Notes: generated by a model from the sequence alone, not told the origin. DNA of 64,000 nt from Phytophthora hibernalis (GCA_012656075.1 JAAKBF010000218.1:372001-436000), one strand, 5' to 3'. Positions 23,772-35,268 are shown, counted from the stretch's first letter. Program-made: numbers and translations.

Positions 23772-24734
23772 GTGTCTATTTGTGTGTGCGTGCGTATAAG
23801 ATTCGGAGAATCACCAAGTGGCTACCAGCGACAGAGGTTCTTTCGGGCGGTGATATTCTCAGCAGAATTTGCCAAAAGCTTGGTTGGTGATTTGTCGTTA
23901 CAAATGGAGAGAATTCCGCTGCCCGATTCACTTACTTGTCGTCTGGGCATTAAAAATGGTGAGCCTTTTGACGCTTGTCGCGACAAAGTTCCTCCGTCAC
24001 CGTCATTTGTGTACAAGGTTACAGATGGATACAGTATGCTAAGAGCAAAAGTTCAAGAGCATTTTGAAAGCAAGCTCCCAGGATAATGAGACCTAAATTC
24101 GAGATCTATCTGAAGCCGAACAATAATGCAAAGCAGAAGCAGTACGAAGTTCTGTGCCAAGATGCTTTGGCTCATCGAGCTCAGTTGGAAGAAGTCTGGT
24201 ACAGGGCGAGGTGAAAGCGCAACGGCCAGGCAGGGTTTGAGCGAGAGGTTTTGTCTACGCTCCGAATCCTGAGGCAGAAACAAGCTTGCGTTGTGCTAGA
24301 GCTGCCCGAATTCAAGAGCAGATGTGCGTGTGGCAGAATTTTTACAGGGGCGACAGGTTGCAGCTGGACCTGCTGCACAGCGATACGTGGCCGTCACTCA
24401 AGCGCGTCTTCCTGAAGGAACGCCATTGACGGTATCTGACAGCGCCACCTTCCATCAGGTTCAGCATGTTGATTCCCAGCCAGCAGCCATAACTCACGCC
24501 ATGACAGACGGTCAGCAGCAAGCGGAAAACGAGTATCACGTCGTGAGCGTCAAGCTTCACGGCATACCGGTTTCATTGCAAGTGAACATTGGAGATCTCC
24601 GCGAGGCGCTGGGCCTCCCGGGTTATAGCTTGCGACCTCCATTCCGACCGCCTGCCGATATTGACGCACATGTGCCGACAAACATCATTGAAGACGAAAA
24701 CCACATGGACAAAACCAACGATGCAATGGAATAA
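23772..24734 (+). other. Uncharacterised ORF pair, probably one split gene
   Basis: Two + frames, 23772-24086 and 24324-24734, with a third readable stretch between them (IYLKPNNNAKQKQYEVL, about 24102-24150). The first has PLPDSLTCRLGIKNGEPF and FVYKVTDGYSMLRAKVQEHF. The last has VSVKLHGIPVSLQVNIGDLREALGLPGY and an acidic C-terminus. Together they resemble a multi-part protein found repeatedly in oomycete repeat-rich DNA, but I cannot name the family. It could be an accessory protein of a DNA transposon. It precedes, and is convergent with, the Tc1-like relic. Confidence 0.35.
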
Positions 24735-24815
24735 TAGGAAGTAGTCGGCACTGTGTTTTACTAGTCTTTTATATCGGCTTGTAGCGACAATGAATAAATT
24801 TTCTCCGACTTCTTC

Positions 24816-25802
24816 TTACTGCCGAGTACAGTTGTACATAGCAACACTCATTACAGCAAGCGGGTCCACGCGAAATGCCATGTTCACGTACCGTTGAATC
24901 CACTGCTTTAATAGCGAGAATCCCACCTCAATAGGATTCAGATCTGGTGAATATGAAGGCAAAAACAGCAGGGCGACAGTTTCGTGTACAAGCACTTGTA
25001 ATTCCTTGTACATGTGGATCTTGGTATTGTCCGTGATCACGATTGAACGTGGCAAAAACCTTGGGTTGAGAAAGGGGAGAATCTTTTCCTTAAACACGTT
25101 GTGGAATTCGACACGTGTGAAAGTCCCTTCCACATTCCTGCACCCAAAAACCCCTTCACATCCATTGCTGCCAAAATGGACACACGCTTTCCACGACTGA
25201 ACGGCATCGATCCCTGATCCGGGGTGTTTCAAGCCGACAATCCGTAGCGACGAAGAACATACCTATTCCAACATTAAGTATACATTAGTTCTGGTAATTC
25301 CATAGCTCAGCGCTTCCATTAAGACATATTTTACCTTCCATCCTTGGATGTTTTGTCTATGAAAACGAGCTGGTCAAGGCCACTATAGAACGGCAACAAA
25401 CGACCCGCATATTCACGACGCTCCGGCGGGACGCTCTCTCGAGCCCGCTTCGTGAGCACCTTCTGCGTCAGATTTAGGTCGAAGTGAAGCGCCCGGCATA
25501 TAGCCGAGTCGGAAAATTAACCGTGTCCTTGTAGTGGGCTCTAGGCTCGAGTCATAGCTCTTAAAAAAGAAACAGGGATGGTGTACGTATTGCCGAACAA
25601 AGGCGCAGACCCCACTTGGCCATCGCGACGTCTTGACTCTTGGCTCATTCTTCAGAACATTCCCTGTCGCACGAAAGCGTCTGATCCAGCGGCCTAAACT
25701 ACGTACCGATATACCAAGAACGCTAGATACTGTTGCCGCATCTATTGAGTATACGTGCATGAGCACAATGCCTCTCCAACGCATGTCTATTGTGTTGGTC
25801 AT
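24816..25802 (-). pseudogene. Tc1/mariner (DDE_3) transposase, second family
   Basis: Order on the minus strand: a helix-turn-helix region (25680-25802: MRWRGIVLMHVYSIDAATV, then GISVRSLGRWIRRFRATGN); a catalytic strand QLVFIDKTSKDG (about 25335-25370), where a Glu is usual in place of Lys; a putative GT-AG intron near 25265-25335; the second Asp block SIVITDNTKIHMYKEL (about 25010-25060); and the C-terminal SYSPDLNPIEVGFSLLKQW (about 24910-24970). A run of five A at 25146-25150 is one base short for the frame. In-frame stops near 25540 and 25230 indicate real decay. Confidence 0.7.
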
Positions 25803-26139
25803 CTTAAACTCCTTTGAAGCTATGAAAACACTGAATGGCTGGGCTAATGCCAGCCATTCGGATTGTTCCCAGCTTAAGACTAGTCTCGTAGGCCTTTTGG
25901 AGATGCAACATATACTATCTGCGATTGGATGAAAATGAAAACTTTCGTTGCTGTGATTGGATGAAATTTGTGATAATTTGCGCTCTCAACTGGGTTAAAA
26001 GGATGGATAACCCTATCACTAGGCACAAAGAGGTCCCTTTTTGAATCCCGATTTGCCAAAAGAGATGAAAGGCACAATACCAAAAAATGCACAAAAACTC
26101 GCCGTAGCGAAGCGGAGGCGCCACTCTACCCCTCCAACA
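25803..26139. other. No gene seen
   Basis: Non-coding DNA with a GGCTGGGCTAATGCCAGCC hairpin near 25836. It merges into the R1 copy 2 edge. Confidence 0.4.
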
Positions 26140-26643
26140 AAACATGCCCACAGCGCCCGCGTAGCGTGGCGCCTAGAGCGGTACTGAAGTAGTACGGTAC
26201 ATGTATTATCTAGAACAACTAGTAGACGAACCTGTCCGTCTGTCAGTTGGTTTGAGTGTCGTCGCTGCCGAGCGTATGCGACGGCGGCTCCCGATTGGCT
26301 ATAAAGCGCCCGAGCGAATCGAAGGCGCCCTTCCCCGTGATTTGCTGGACCGAAGGGCCCGCCCAAGCCTTTAATTAACTAAAAAATTTTGGTGAGTAGT
26401 GCGGCAAGCCCCTGCGAGCGGAACGGGTGCGCTCCCCAGATCTAACCAATAAAAGTAAACCGCCGCGGAGCGGCGGCACTCGGTTAGTCTAGAACAAGTA
26501 GTAGAGGAACCGGATAGTTCGTCCGTCCAACTGCGGGGCGTAAGCGAAGGCTGCTCTGATTCTCAAAAACTCATATCGAGCCGCCGAAGGCGGGCCCTTA
26601 TTGGCTGAAAACGTCCCCGAGCGCAGCGAAGGCCCTCATTGGC
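26140..26643 (+). repeat. R1 flanking direct repeat A, with CCAAT/TATA-like motifs
   Basis: Highly similar to 28240-28757 in the same orientation, and partly to the reverse complement of 2220-2545. It contains CGATTGGCTATAAAGCG and TTATTGGCTGAAAACG, that is, inverted CCAAT boxes followed by A/T-rich words, repeated every 100-200 bases. A shared GTCTAGAACAAGTAGTAG segment marks all three copies. Confidence 0.7.
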
Positions 26644-26859
26644 TAAAACTACGGTAAGTTTGTGTGGATTACATTAAATTGATGTGGTGTACATGGAATC
26701 GTACTTAGGAGTATGTAGCTTATCGCTCAGCAGAGGTCAGCGAGGGCCCCTCATTGGCTAAAACTTTAGGAACTTGATGTTTGCTACATTAGGTTGATGT
26801 GGTGTACATGAAATCGTACATAGCCGAAATACAAAGGTGTAAATGTAAACAAAAGCCAA

Positions 26860-27249
26860 ATGGACCCCTTCACCTGCGCAACCTGCAGCGCCTGGGTGGT
26901 GCTGCCACCCGTAGACGCCGACAGGCTCGGGCTGCAACTGCGGCGGTGCTCCTACTGCGAGGCGCTCCTAGCGTGGGATGCGTTTGCGGTGGGAGGTGCC
27001 CAGGCGGGTGGCCGTCGCTGCGTTGCGTGCGCGAACGGCCCCGACCGCCACGTGTACTGGCACCGCGCGGAGCCTGCTCCGATCCAACCACTGCCAGACC
27101 AGCGCCAGCAACGAGCGGAGCTGGTAGCCGATGCGATGGGCCCGCCGCGAGCACCAATTGTGCCGCCTCGCGAGGACCGGGAGCGACGCCGACGCAGACA
27201 CCGTCGCCGTATGCAGCCCCGCCGACGCAAGAAACACCAGAAGGAATAG
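26860..27249 (+). CDS. Zinc-finger-like, arginine-rich protein inside R1 copy 2
   Basis: A 129-residue ORF from an ATG directly after an A-rich stretch. Three C-x-x-C pairs (CATC at residues 6-9, CSYC near 30, CVAC near 55) suggest one or two zinc-binding modules. The middle is proline/glutamine-rich and the C-terminus strongly basic (RERRRRRHRRRM), which would suit nucleic-acid binding or nuclear targeting. It lies between the LTR-like repeats and is absent from copy 1. GC content is far higher than in the flanking repeat arrays. Family unknown; it could be a captured host fragment or the element's own gene. Confidence 0.4.
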   Translation: MDPFTCATCSAWVVLPPVDADRLGLQLRRCSYCEALLAWDAFAVGGAQAGGRRCVACANGPDRHVYWHRAEPAPIQPLPDQRQQRAELVADAMGPPRAPIVPPREDRERRRRRHRRRMQPRRRKKHQKE

Positions 27250-27299
27250 ACGGTAACTCAATACAGGGTTTCCATTGGCTAAAATGTTGGTTTGTCTTT

Positions 27300-28145
27300 C
27301 CATTGTAGTACCGAGAGACGATACGATACAGAGATACGATGTGATACCGAGAGATCAAACGATACCGAGATGCGATAGGAAAACAGAGACGATAGTATGA
27401 TAGACGATATGATAGGTAGACGGTTGATTGACGAAAGGCGACGATAGGTAGACGATATGTAGACGATATATTGACGATAGTAGACGATAGGTAATAGTGA
27501 TATATAGATATGAGACGTAGACGATAGCATAGATGCGATAGGTAGATTGGGACGATAGTACCTGTACGAGAGCCGAGAGTATCAGAGATGATAGGAAGTA
27601 TGAGAGGCGATAGTATGATAGATACGCAGAAAGAGACGATAGGTATAGCGATTGGAAGAACTATTGAAATGAGAGACGATAGTATCAGATATACGAGTAT
27701 CGAGATAGTATCAGAGACGATAGTATGACTGGTGATAGACGACAGTATGAGAGACTGTATGTAGAGACGAGATACGAAAGCATGAGATGCGTAGTATCAG
27801 AGACGACATTACGAGAGGCGTAGTTTGAGATGCGTAGCATGAGAGACTATAAGACGACAGGCATAGATATGAGAGACATGTAGACAAGACAGGTAGGTGC
27901 AATCGATAGAAAGGTAGACAGGATAGGTAGACACGATAGATTTACACGATAGATATGAGATAGACATGATATGTAGATGGGGGAGAGTGACGACAGGTAG
28001 AGACGATAGACACTGCGAAGAGAGAGACAATAGGTATTTATAGAAAGAGACGATATGTAGAGACGGTGGGCAGAGAGACCGTAGGTTGAGAGGATAGGAA
28101 GGAAACACGATAAGTAGAGAGGAAGGACAGGTAGAAGACATAACG
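27300..28145 (-). repeat. Degenerate GAGACGATA array of R1 copy 2
   Basis: Irregular units built on GAGACGATAGTATGA/TAGACGATAGG. Its reverse complement aligns along its length with 740-1540, for example at CTCTACGCAGTGTCTAT-like and ATCGTGTCTACCTATC-like landmarks. Confidence 0.7.
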
Positions 28146-28239
28146 TGCATGTCAACCTGGGACGCTATGTACGAACGGTTCGAGTAGCCGAATATGCATA
28201 AGATTCATAACACTTTGGTTGATTGGAGACTGGATAAAA

Positions 28240-28757
28240 ATTCGCCCCGTGGAGCGAAGCGAAGGGGGCGGCCCACTTAGCTGGGACAAACCATTGCCCC
28301 ACCGCCGTGTAGCGGCGACAAACGACTAGTCAACTACAAGTAGTAGATATCCCTGTCTGTCTGACCGTCTGTCACGTCGCGGCTGCCGAGCGTAAGCAAA
28401 GGCGGCTCCCGATTGGCTATAAAGCGTCCGAGCGAATCGAAGGCGCCCTTCCCCGTGATTTGCGGGACCGAAGGGCCCCAAGCCTTTAATTAACTAAAAA
28501 ATTTTGGTGAGTTGTTTAGTGAGCCCCTGCGAGCGGAACGGGCGCGTTCCCCAGATCTAACCAATAAAGTAAACCGCCGCGGAGCGGCGGCACTCGGTTA
28601 GTCTAGAACAAGTAGTAGAGGAACCGGATAGTTCGTCCGTCCAACTGCGGGGCGTAAGCGAAGGCTGCTCTGATTCTCAAAAAACTCATATCGAGACGCC
28701 GAAGACGGGCCTTATTGGCTGAAAACGTCCCCGAGCGCAGCGAAGGCCTCTTATTGG
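28240..28757 (+). repeat. R1 flanking direct repeat A' (second copy)
   Basis: Direct copy of 26140-26643 with small indels. Its first 90 bases recur alone at about 35552-35632. Confidence 0.7.
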
Positions 28758-28760
28758 CCA

Positions 28761-29288
28761 ATTATATTTAAAATTATAATTTCCTCCGATTGGTCGTTTA
28801 TATTTTCAATTTACACTTTTCCACCATTTTGAATTACGAAACCGCCGACACCGCTTCGAGGTCGAGGTACGCTGCGTGTATGCATGTTATGCAGTAGCTA
28901 TAGCAACCAACTCTCCTCGCACAGATAATCGGCGGCTCCTGGGGCTGTTTAGGGCATGTTTAAGTCCCAGCGGGTTATTCCTGCTGGGAGGGAGCCGTGC
29001 TAAGGGGTTTTAACCCTGCTGGTCGTACTGGATTATTTGGCCCATGCGGCCTTGCCATTTGTATGCGCAAAAAGGATATCGCACCAAGACCTCAGTACTG
29101 CCCGGAGCTCTAACCCAACTATCCGACTGCATCATTTGCAAACGACTACCGCGCCAGACTGCACAACCTGTTGACTGTGGGAAAGCGATCGGGGACAAAA
29201 GACGGGAGCTGGCGCCACCGGGCAGTACGCAGACGCCCCGATATTTTTCCCGGATATCACTACATACACTGCAGAGTACTTTGACTTA
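28761..29288. other. Spacer between R1 copy 2 and Helitron
   Basis: Non-coding. It has an A/T-rich stretch with an inverted CCAAT box (28787-28794) and an imperfect hairpin built on TCCCAGCGGG/CCTGCTGGGAGGGA near 28965-28995. The Helitron 5' end should lie here, but no terminal TC sequence could be identified with confidence. Confidence 0.35.
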
Positions 29289-32200
29289 ATGTCTAACGTG
29301 ACAAGTTACTCTGTTTCGTGTTCGCAGGGAGCTATAAACGAAAGCGCACGCGGGAGGAAATCGAAAGAGGCTTTGCGTCAAAATGCGGGCGTGAACGTGA
29401 CCTCTGCGGCCCCAGAGGACGCCGTAACTCGGCGTAAACGAAAACAAAGGAAAACGGCAAAGGCTCGCAGATTGGCCACTGAAATGGCTGCTCTCGCCGT
29501 TACCGACGAGGCTGCAGTTGCTGTTGTCGCGATAGTATCTGCGGTTAGCGTTGCACCTTCCGATTCCACCGGCCCTCCACTGGCTGCGATCGCGCTAAAC
29601 ACAGACGTGGATCTGCTTTCGGTGGAGCAAGAAGGCAAGACTGAAGAATTTGCCCCCACCGAACACCAACGGCGCGTTGCGTCGGAATACGACGATGGAC
29701 AACGCATCGCAGCTCTGGCGTATGTACCTTCCAAGCGTGCTCGGAATGCTGAGAGAAGAAGGATTCGTAGAGCAAACGCAACCGCTTCACAGGAGGAGCG
29801 TACACGGACAAGGGAGAGAGAGCGTCGGCGTTTGGAGCGGGCTGCAATGAGTGATTAACAACGCAGACATGCCAGAAAAGTGCAGCGAATTCGGCAGCGA
29901 GAGCGACGTGCGCGCCAGAACCAGGAAGAACGCGCGGACGAGAGAGCTCGGACACGTCAGCAACAAGATAAAATACGAGCGAGCCAAACAGAGGAAAATC
30001 GGGAGCAGCAGCGAGAATAATCGCGTCTACGCCGAGCCGCACCCAAGCATCGACGAGCTCTTATCAATCATGAATACTTCAGATCTGACATGGTTAGAGG
30101 CAAAAACATCGTCGGCGGGCGATTAAAAAACTTCCTCCAACCAGGGTCTGTAATTATTGCAACGCTTGGAAGTGACCCGACGAGTCTGACAATATCTGCT
30201 GCCTAGCGGGTAAGGTGCAACTGCCTAAACTCAAACCTGGGCATCATCCAGCTGTACGGGGATTCGAACTTCCGCACCCTTATATGAGCGTACAACCGGG
30301 CCTTTGATTTCACCTCCATCAGTGCTTCGTCGAGCGACGGGACGTTTGGCAATATGAATCAGGACATGGACGTCGCAGGAGGGCAAGGCGTTTATATATA
30401 TGTATCGCATCCAAGGCGCCATGGGGCATTGCCTCATATCGTTGCTACCGTACAAGGATCTCAGCACGGGCCAGCCGACTTCACCCAAGTTCGCGCAAAT
30501 CTACATCGTGGACCAGGACATGCAGGCACGTGCGACGCGGCGTAAGGGTAATTTTGCCGATCTGGACACAGATGCGCTGAGTTACATCGAGGATACGATG
30601 ACCACGCACAACCCTTTCGCGCAGCAATTCCTAACCTTCGGCGAGAAGCTGCGTCAATTCCCGCCAGACAGTTCTCAGTTGATGGACGTCGTGTACCGCC
30701 TAAACGAGAAACCATCCCAGCTCGGGGCCTTCAGCAGTGGGTGGTCGACCAACGGGCGAAGTGCGAGCAGGAGCAGCTTCGATGGGTGGCAACGCACCAG
30801 AAGGATATTCGTGCAGATCAGTACTACGGCGTTCGGGATGCATACGAGTGAGAACACGGTGACTCTAGGTGATCGAGAAGCATTGCTTACCGAGTACGAT
30901 CGCGGTAGTGGCGAGTTGGTCCACCCTGATCGGCGTCCTGACCACGATCACTTCCTGTGTCAAATTGGCAAGCGTGTCATCCTTCCGGAGACCCACGTCG
31001 GGAGTCCTCGCTACATGTACAAGGCGTATCAAGACTCTATGGCTATCGTGCGTGAATACGGCAAACCTGACGCCTTCGTAACCAAAACGTGCAGGCCAAA
31101 ATGGGATGACATACTGGAAAAGATACCTGCTGGCCAGGCTGCTTAGGATTGTCCGGATATTGTCGCGCGCATGGCAACAATACCTTCTTGAACGTTTGAA
31201 GGACTTGGACGAGGGCGTGATAGGTCACCTGGCCGCTCGGATCTACGTTGTGGAGTTCCAGAAGAGAGGTTACCCCACGATCACATTCTCACTATTCTGG
31301 ACGAAGAAGATAAACCGAAGACAAGGAAGCATATCGGAAGATAGGTATCGGCGGAGGTGCCCGACAAGGACATCAATCCTAGATACCATGATGCACTGGC
31401 CGTGTGGTGCGAACTCGGGTCGTTCGTGTATGAAGGATGGTAAATGCACGAAGGGGTACCCAAGCCATTGGTGGATGTCACTCGAGCGAATTAGAACGGA
31501 TACCCGGTATATAGAAGGCGGAGGCGAGCTGAAGGGGTTCTCATTTACAAGGGCAAGACTACGACAACGCTACCATCAAGCAGTGGGTGGTTTCGTACAA
31601 CCCATATTTCTCCCAGAAGTTCGACTGTCATATCAACGTCGAGGTGTGCACGGCTATAACTGCCGTGAAGTATCTCTACAAGTACGTCTACAAAGGGTCC
31701 GACAAAGCTGTCATTACCACAGAGGCCGTGCGGGGTTTGAGTGAGCCAGAGCGAGATCCCAACGAGGTGCTGTGATATCTTAATGCGAGGAATGTATCGC
31801 TGGTAAAGGCGCGTATGCGTCTATTGACCTATTCAATCCAGAGTCGCACGCATGCTATTACGCGACTTACTGTTCACTTGGAAGGCGGTCAGTTTGTGAT
31901 CTTGAGACCCGAAGAGGACTCCGAACGTGTCCTGGAGCGCGGGCGCCGTACCATGCTGACCCAGTTTTCGAACTTTGCGCGAGCGACGCACCTGAAAACC
32001 AAATCACCAAGACTATGTTGTACCAAAACATCCCGAAGGAGTTCGCGCGGATTGACTCGGAGAAGAGATGGAAGCGACGGACAAGATACCAGGCGGCTAT
32101 AGGACGTATGATTCATGTTTCCACAAGGGACATGGAGCGCTTCTACTTGCGTGCATTGTTGTGCCACCGCAAAGGCCCGACATCCTACGATGATCTGCGG

Positions 32201-34087
32201 ACAGTCGACAATGTGGTTTGTAATACATTCCGCGAGGCAGCATTGGCAATCGGACTCCTTGATGAAGACAGAGAGTGGATTTCCTGTATGACTGAAGACG
32301 CTGTGTTCAAGATGGCGTACCCCTTCGCCAGCTTTTCGCTACGCTGTTGGTGTATTCGCAAGTTTCGAACGTGCATGGACTGTGGGATCAGTTTTACGAT
32401 GAACTGTCAGCCGACATTGAGCGTCATCTCGGCGCACGACATGGACAAGAGGTCGCCGACAAAATCACGTTTCTCATGCTCAAGAGTATTGACAACCTCT
32501 TGAAAATTAACGGCGTGAGCCTCGACTCTTACAACACAAGTCTTCCCCAGCTAAGCGATTTCCCGACATTATTGGTCAACTCGGAGGGGAGAACAACCTC
32601 ATTCGTCGCAAGCTGGAAGGGTACACGCGTTCTGCTCTACAAGATGTTGCGGACCATACCGGAGACCTCAACGAGGGACAGCGGCAATTTACGACCAAGT
32701 CGTTGGCGCAGTTGAATACCCTGAAATTGGTAAGAAACTGTTTTCATCGACGGTCCGGGTGGTACTGGGAAATCCACGCTGCTCATACATATCCTCGCCA
32801 ACGTGCGTCTCTCGGGAAAAATTGCGATCGCAGTCGCATCCAGCGGCATCGCCTCTTTGCTTCCTATGGGCGGTCTTACGGCACACTCAACATTCAAGAT
32901 TCCCCTGAAATTGGATGAAAAGTCTACGTGCTCCGTTACCAAGCTGTCCCACCTAAGGGCGTTGATCCAGCGCTCCAGTCTGATCATCTGGGATGAGGCG
33001 CCCATGACGCATCGACATGCTTTCGAGGCGGTGGACCGCATCTTTCGCGATGTCATGAACAACAACGAAGAACCGTTTGGAGGGAAGGTATTGGTGCTAT
33101 TCGATGACTTCCGTCATATTCTACCAGTCGTCATCAAGGAACACCGGCAGAGACAATCGACGCCTGCCTAAAGTCTTCGCAACTGTGGCCGTACTTCCAA
33201 CAGGTCCGAATAACGGAGAACATGCGCGTTCGAACAGCCGACAACGAAAGTTCAGCTGAAGAGATTGCAGCCTTTTCGGAGTTTCTTCTCCAGGTAGGCG
33301 AAGGTCGTCATGAGGTCAATCCGGCACTCGGAGGACTTCATGAAAATCCAGCGCGATATGTTGATCGACAACCCGCCCGCTGACTTTGGCACCGACGCAG
33401 AGATCGCGCCGGGTGCTGTACCTATTGGTATGAAACGGATGATTGATACTATGTAGGCTGACGTGAACGACCCGACCAAGCCACTGACGAATACTTCGCG
33501 AACCGCGCCATCTTAACGACAACCAACGCGATGGTACACCTCATCAACGAGGCAGTGGGGTGAAGTTTGGACGGAGAGGCGTGTGAGTATCTCTCGGTCG
33601 ACTCGGTTCAGGACGGCGAGGCCTCTAATTTCTTAGAGACAGAGGTTCTGAACACGATCGACATCAACGGGATTCTGCACAGATTGGTGTTGTTGAAAAG
33701 GAGCCAGCCGATTATGATGATGAGGGTCTTGAACCCGGACCTGGTCTCTGCAACGGGACGCGCCTTAGAGTGAAGGAGCTCAAGCCTCACGTGATACACA
33801 CGACCATCATGACTGGCGAGCGTCAAGGTCAGAACGTACTGATTCCAAGGATCGTCTTCGTTAGTGACGGCAACGCCCGCGACTTCCCATTCCACCTGCT
33901 CCGCAAGCAGTTCCCGGTCCTACCCGCGTTTGCCATGACAATTAAAAGTCCCAAGGACAAACGGTGCTCAACCTGGGACTCTACTTGGCGACACCATGCT
34001 TTTCGCACGGCCAGCTGTATGTGGCGCTATCCCGGGTCACTGCGAGATCCAAGATCAAGATACTGCTCGACTATCTACATTGAGGAA
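29289..34087 (+). mobile_element. Helitron with Rep and PIF1-like helicase regions
   Basis: A + strand polyprotein in several frames. The N-terminal basic/alanine region (29289-30020, rich in R-E-R repeats) is followed by the Helitron-like N domain with the Rep part (30400-31760: ISLLPYKDLSTGQ, KTCRPKWDDI, the YVVEFQKRGYP region, and the MVSYNPYFSQKFDCHINVE block). The PIF1-type helicase (32735-34084) includes Walker A GPGGTGKST (about 32755-32780), the LIIWDEAP Walker B (about 32982-33005) and a C-terminal LYVALSRVTARSKI block. Helitrons move by rolling-circle replication using Rep nuclease and helicase. Here frames are broken by short indels and a TAG near 31144. No 3' CTRRT/hairpin end was found. 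Confidence 0.75.
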
Positions 34088-34314
34088 GAGGACGGAGCAT
34101 ACACCCCAAACATCGTGTACAGGCAGATTTTCAGCACGGCGTAGGAAGACACTAACTGCATATACATAATATTGACTAGGGCGTCAGCGACTTAGACTGG
34201 GAATATCAATTTGGTACTGGGGGCGTAACGAAGCATCTGACGATGATTGAATGGAAGTACGGCCTAGCAAAAGATCATTAATGCGAGTTGTTAGCAACCT
34301 TGACGCTGTGGGTC

Positions 34315-35268
34315 CTACATCCAACTACTTTTTGCCTCCTCCTTTTTGGTGGTCTTGACGGGCTTGATGGGTTCGTCGATGACTACGACCTGGGCTTCGT
34401 GCACGCCGAACAACTCCGGCAGCACGCCCAGCAGCTCCGTGATGCAGTCGATCTGCAGCTGTATCTGCTGCTGGCCCTGTCCGTCTTGGACAGCGACGAG
34501 CTGCGGGCGATCTTCTTGCCCAGGCTTTTGCTTGCGTCCTTGATGTTGACCTCCTCAAAGACCTCGAGACCGTGACGAAAATGAGGCGCTTGCGGCCCTT
34601 GCGCGAAATCTTGGAGATGGTCACCTTGCAGTTTTCCTTCCGCTTGGCAGCCTCCTCGATCTTCTTGTTGTTCTTCTCCTTGACGGTCTTGTCCACCACT
34701 TTGAGCGTGATACCCTCCGCGATCTACTGCACCCCCAGCAGTTCCACCACCGTGCGGTTGTACTTGGTGAGCACGAGGTCGGACCAGTGCTCGGCTTGCA
34801 CTTGTTGAACACGGGGCCGAACTCGCAGTACTCAGGCGGGAACGTGTCGATGGGGGAGTACACCACGCTGTTAAACTTGGAATTGCCGTCTTCTTCCTGT
34901 TCTTCCTCCTCCTCGTCCGAGTCACTAGATTTCGGTCCGTACTTCTTCGCTAGTGCGTGGAAGACTTTGGACTCCTTGCCCTTGTACTCGGCCACTACCG
35001 AGGGTACGCTGTCGACCTTCTCGGGGTTGTACGTGTGGTAGAAAGCTGGTGGTTGAAGTTTGACTCCTTACCCTCCTCCTCCTCTTCTTCTTCTTCTTCT
35101 TCTTCGTTAGCGCCGTCGAACTGCTCATTCTATGTAGGTTCAGGCCCGTACTTCTTCACGAGCACCGAGAACAGCTGCGCTGCGCTCCAGCACACTGTCG
35201 ATCTCGTGCAGCTTGTCGTCATTGTACTTGCGGTAGAAGCGCATGAAGCACTCGCGGTGCGGAGACAT
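34315..35268 (-). pseudogene. DENR (density-regulated protein)-like pseudogene
   Basis: DENR partners MCTS1 in ribosome recycling and re-initiation. The start at 35268 gives MSPHRECFMRFYRKYND. A related segment, FYHTYNPEKVDSV with KYGPKSSDSDEEEEE, follows at about 34915-35050, so the N-terminal module is duplicated. The signature PPEYCEFGPVFNKCK is at about 34795-34840. A SUI1-like region (KRKENCKVTISKISRKGRK, about 34590-34650) and the C-terminal VKTTKKEEA follow. Two in-frame TAG codons (about 35133 and 34722) stand where Gln is plausible, and there are at least three frame changes. No introns are visible, which fits a retrocopy. It is unlikely to make a full protein. Confidence 0.6.

Larger units (their letters stand above)
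26140..28760 (-). repeat. Composite repeat R1, copy 2 (LTR-like architecture)
   Basis: Two direct repeats of roughly 400-500 bases (26140-26643 and 28240-28757), highly similar, flank an interior. The interior holds two copies of a segment with TTGATGTGGTGTACATG (about 26670-26690 and 26790-26810), a 129-codon zinc-finger ORF (26860-27249) and an approximately 840-base array of degenerate GAGACGATA units (27300-28145). Relative to copy 1 it is inverted. The direct-repeat layout resembles an LTR element, but no reverse transcriptase, integrase or transposase is present, so it would be non-autonomous. Confidence 0.65.

Noticed and set aside
27300..28145. Possible CRISPR-like or satellite array
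   Set aside because: Units are irregular, without constant repeat and unique spacer. The array aligns to another copy as a whole, and the genome is eukaryotic.
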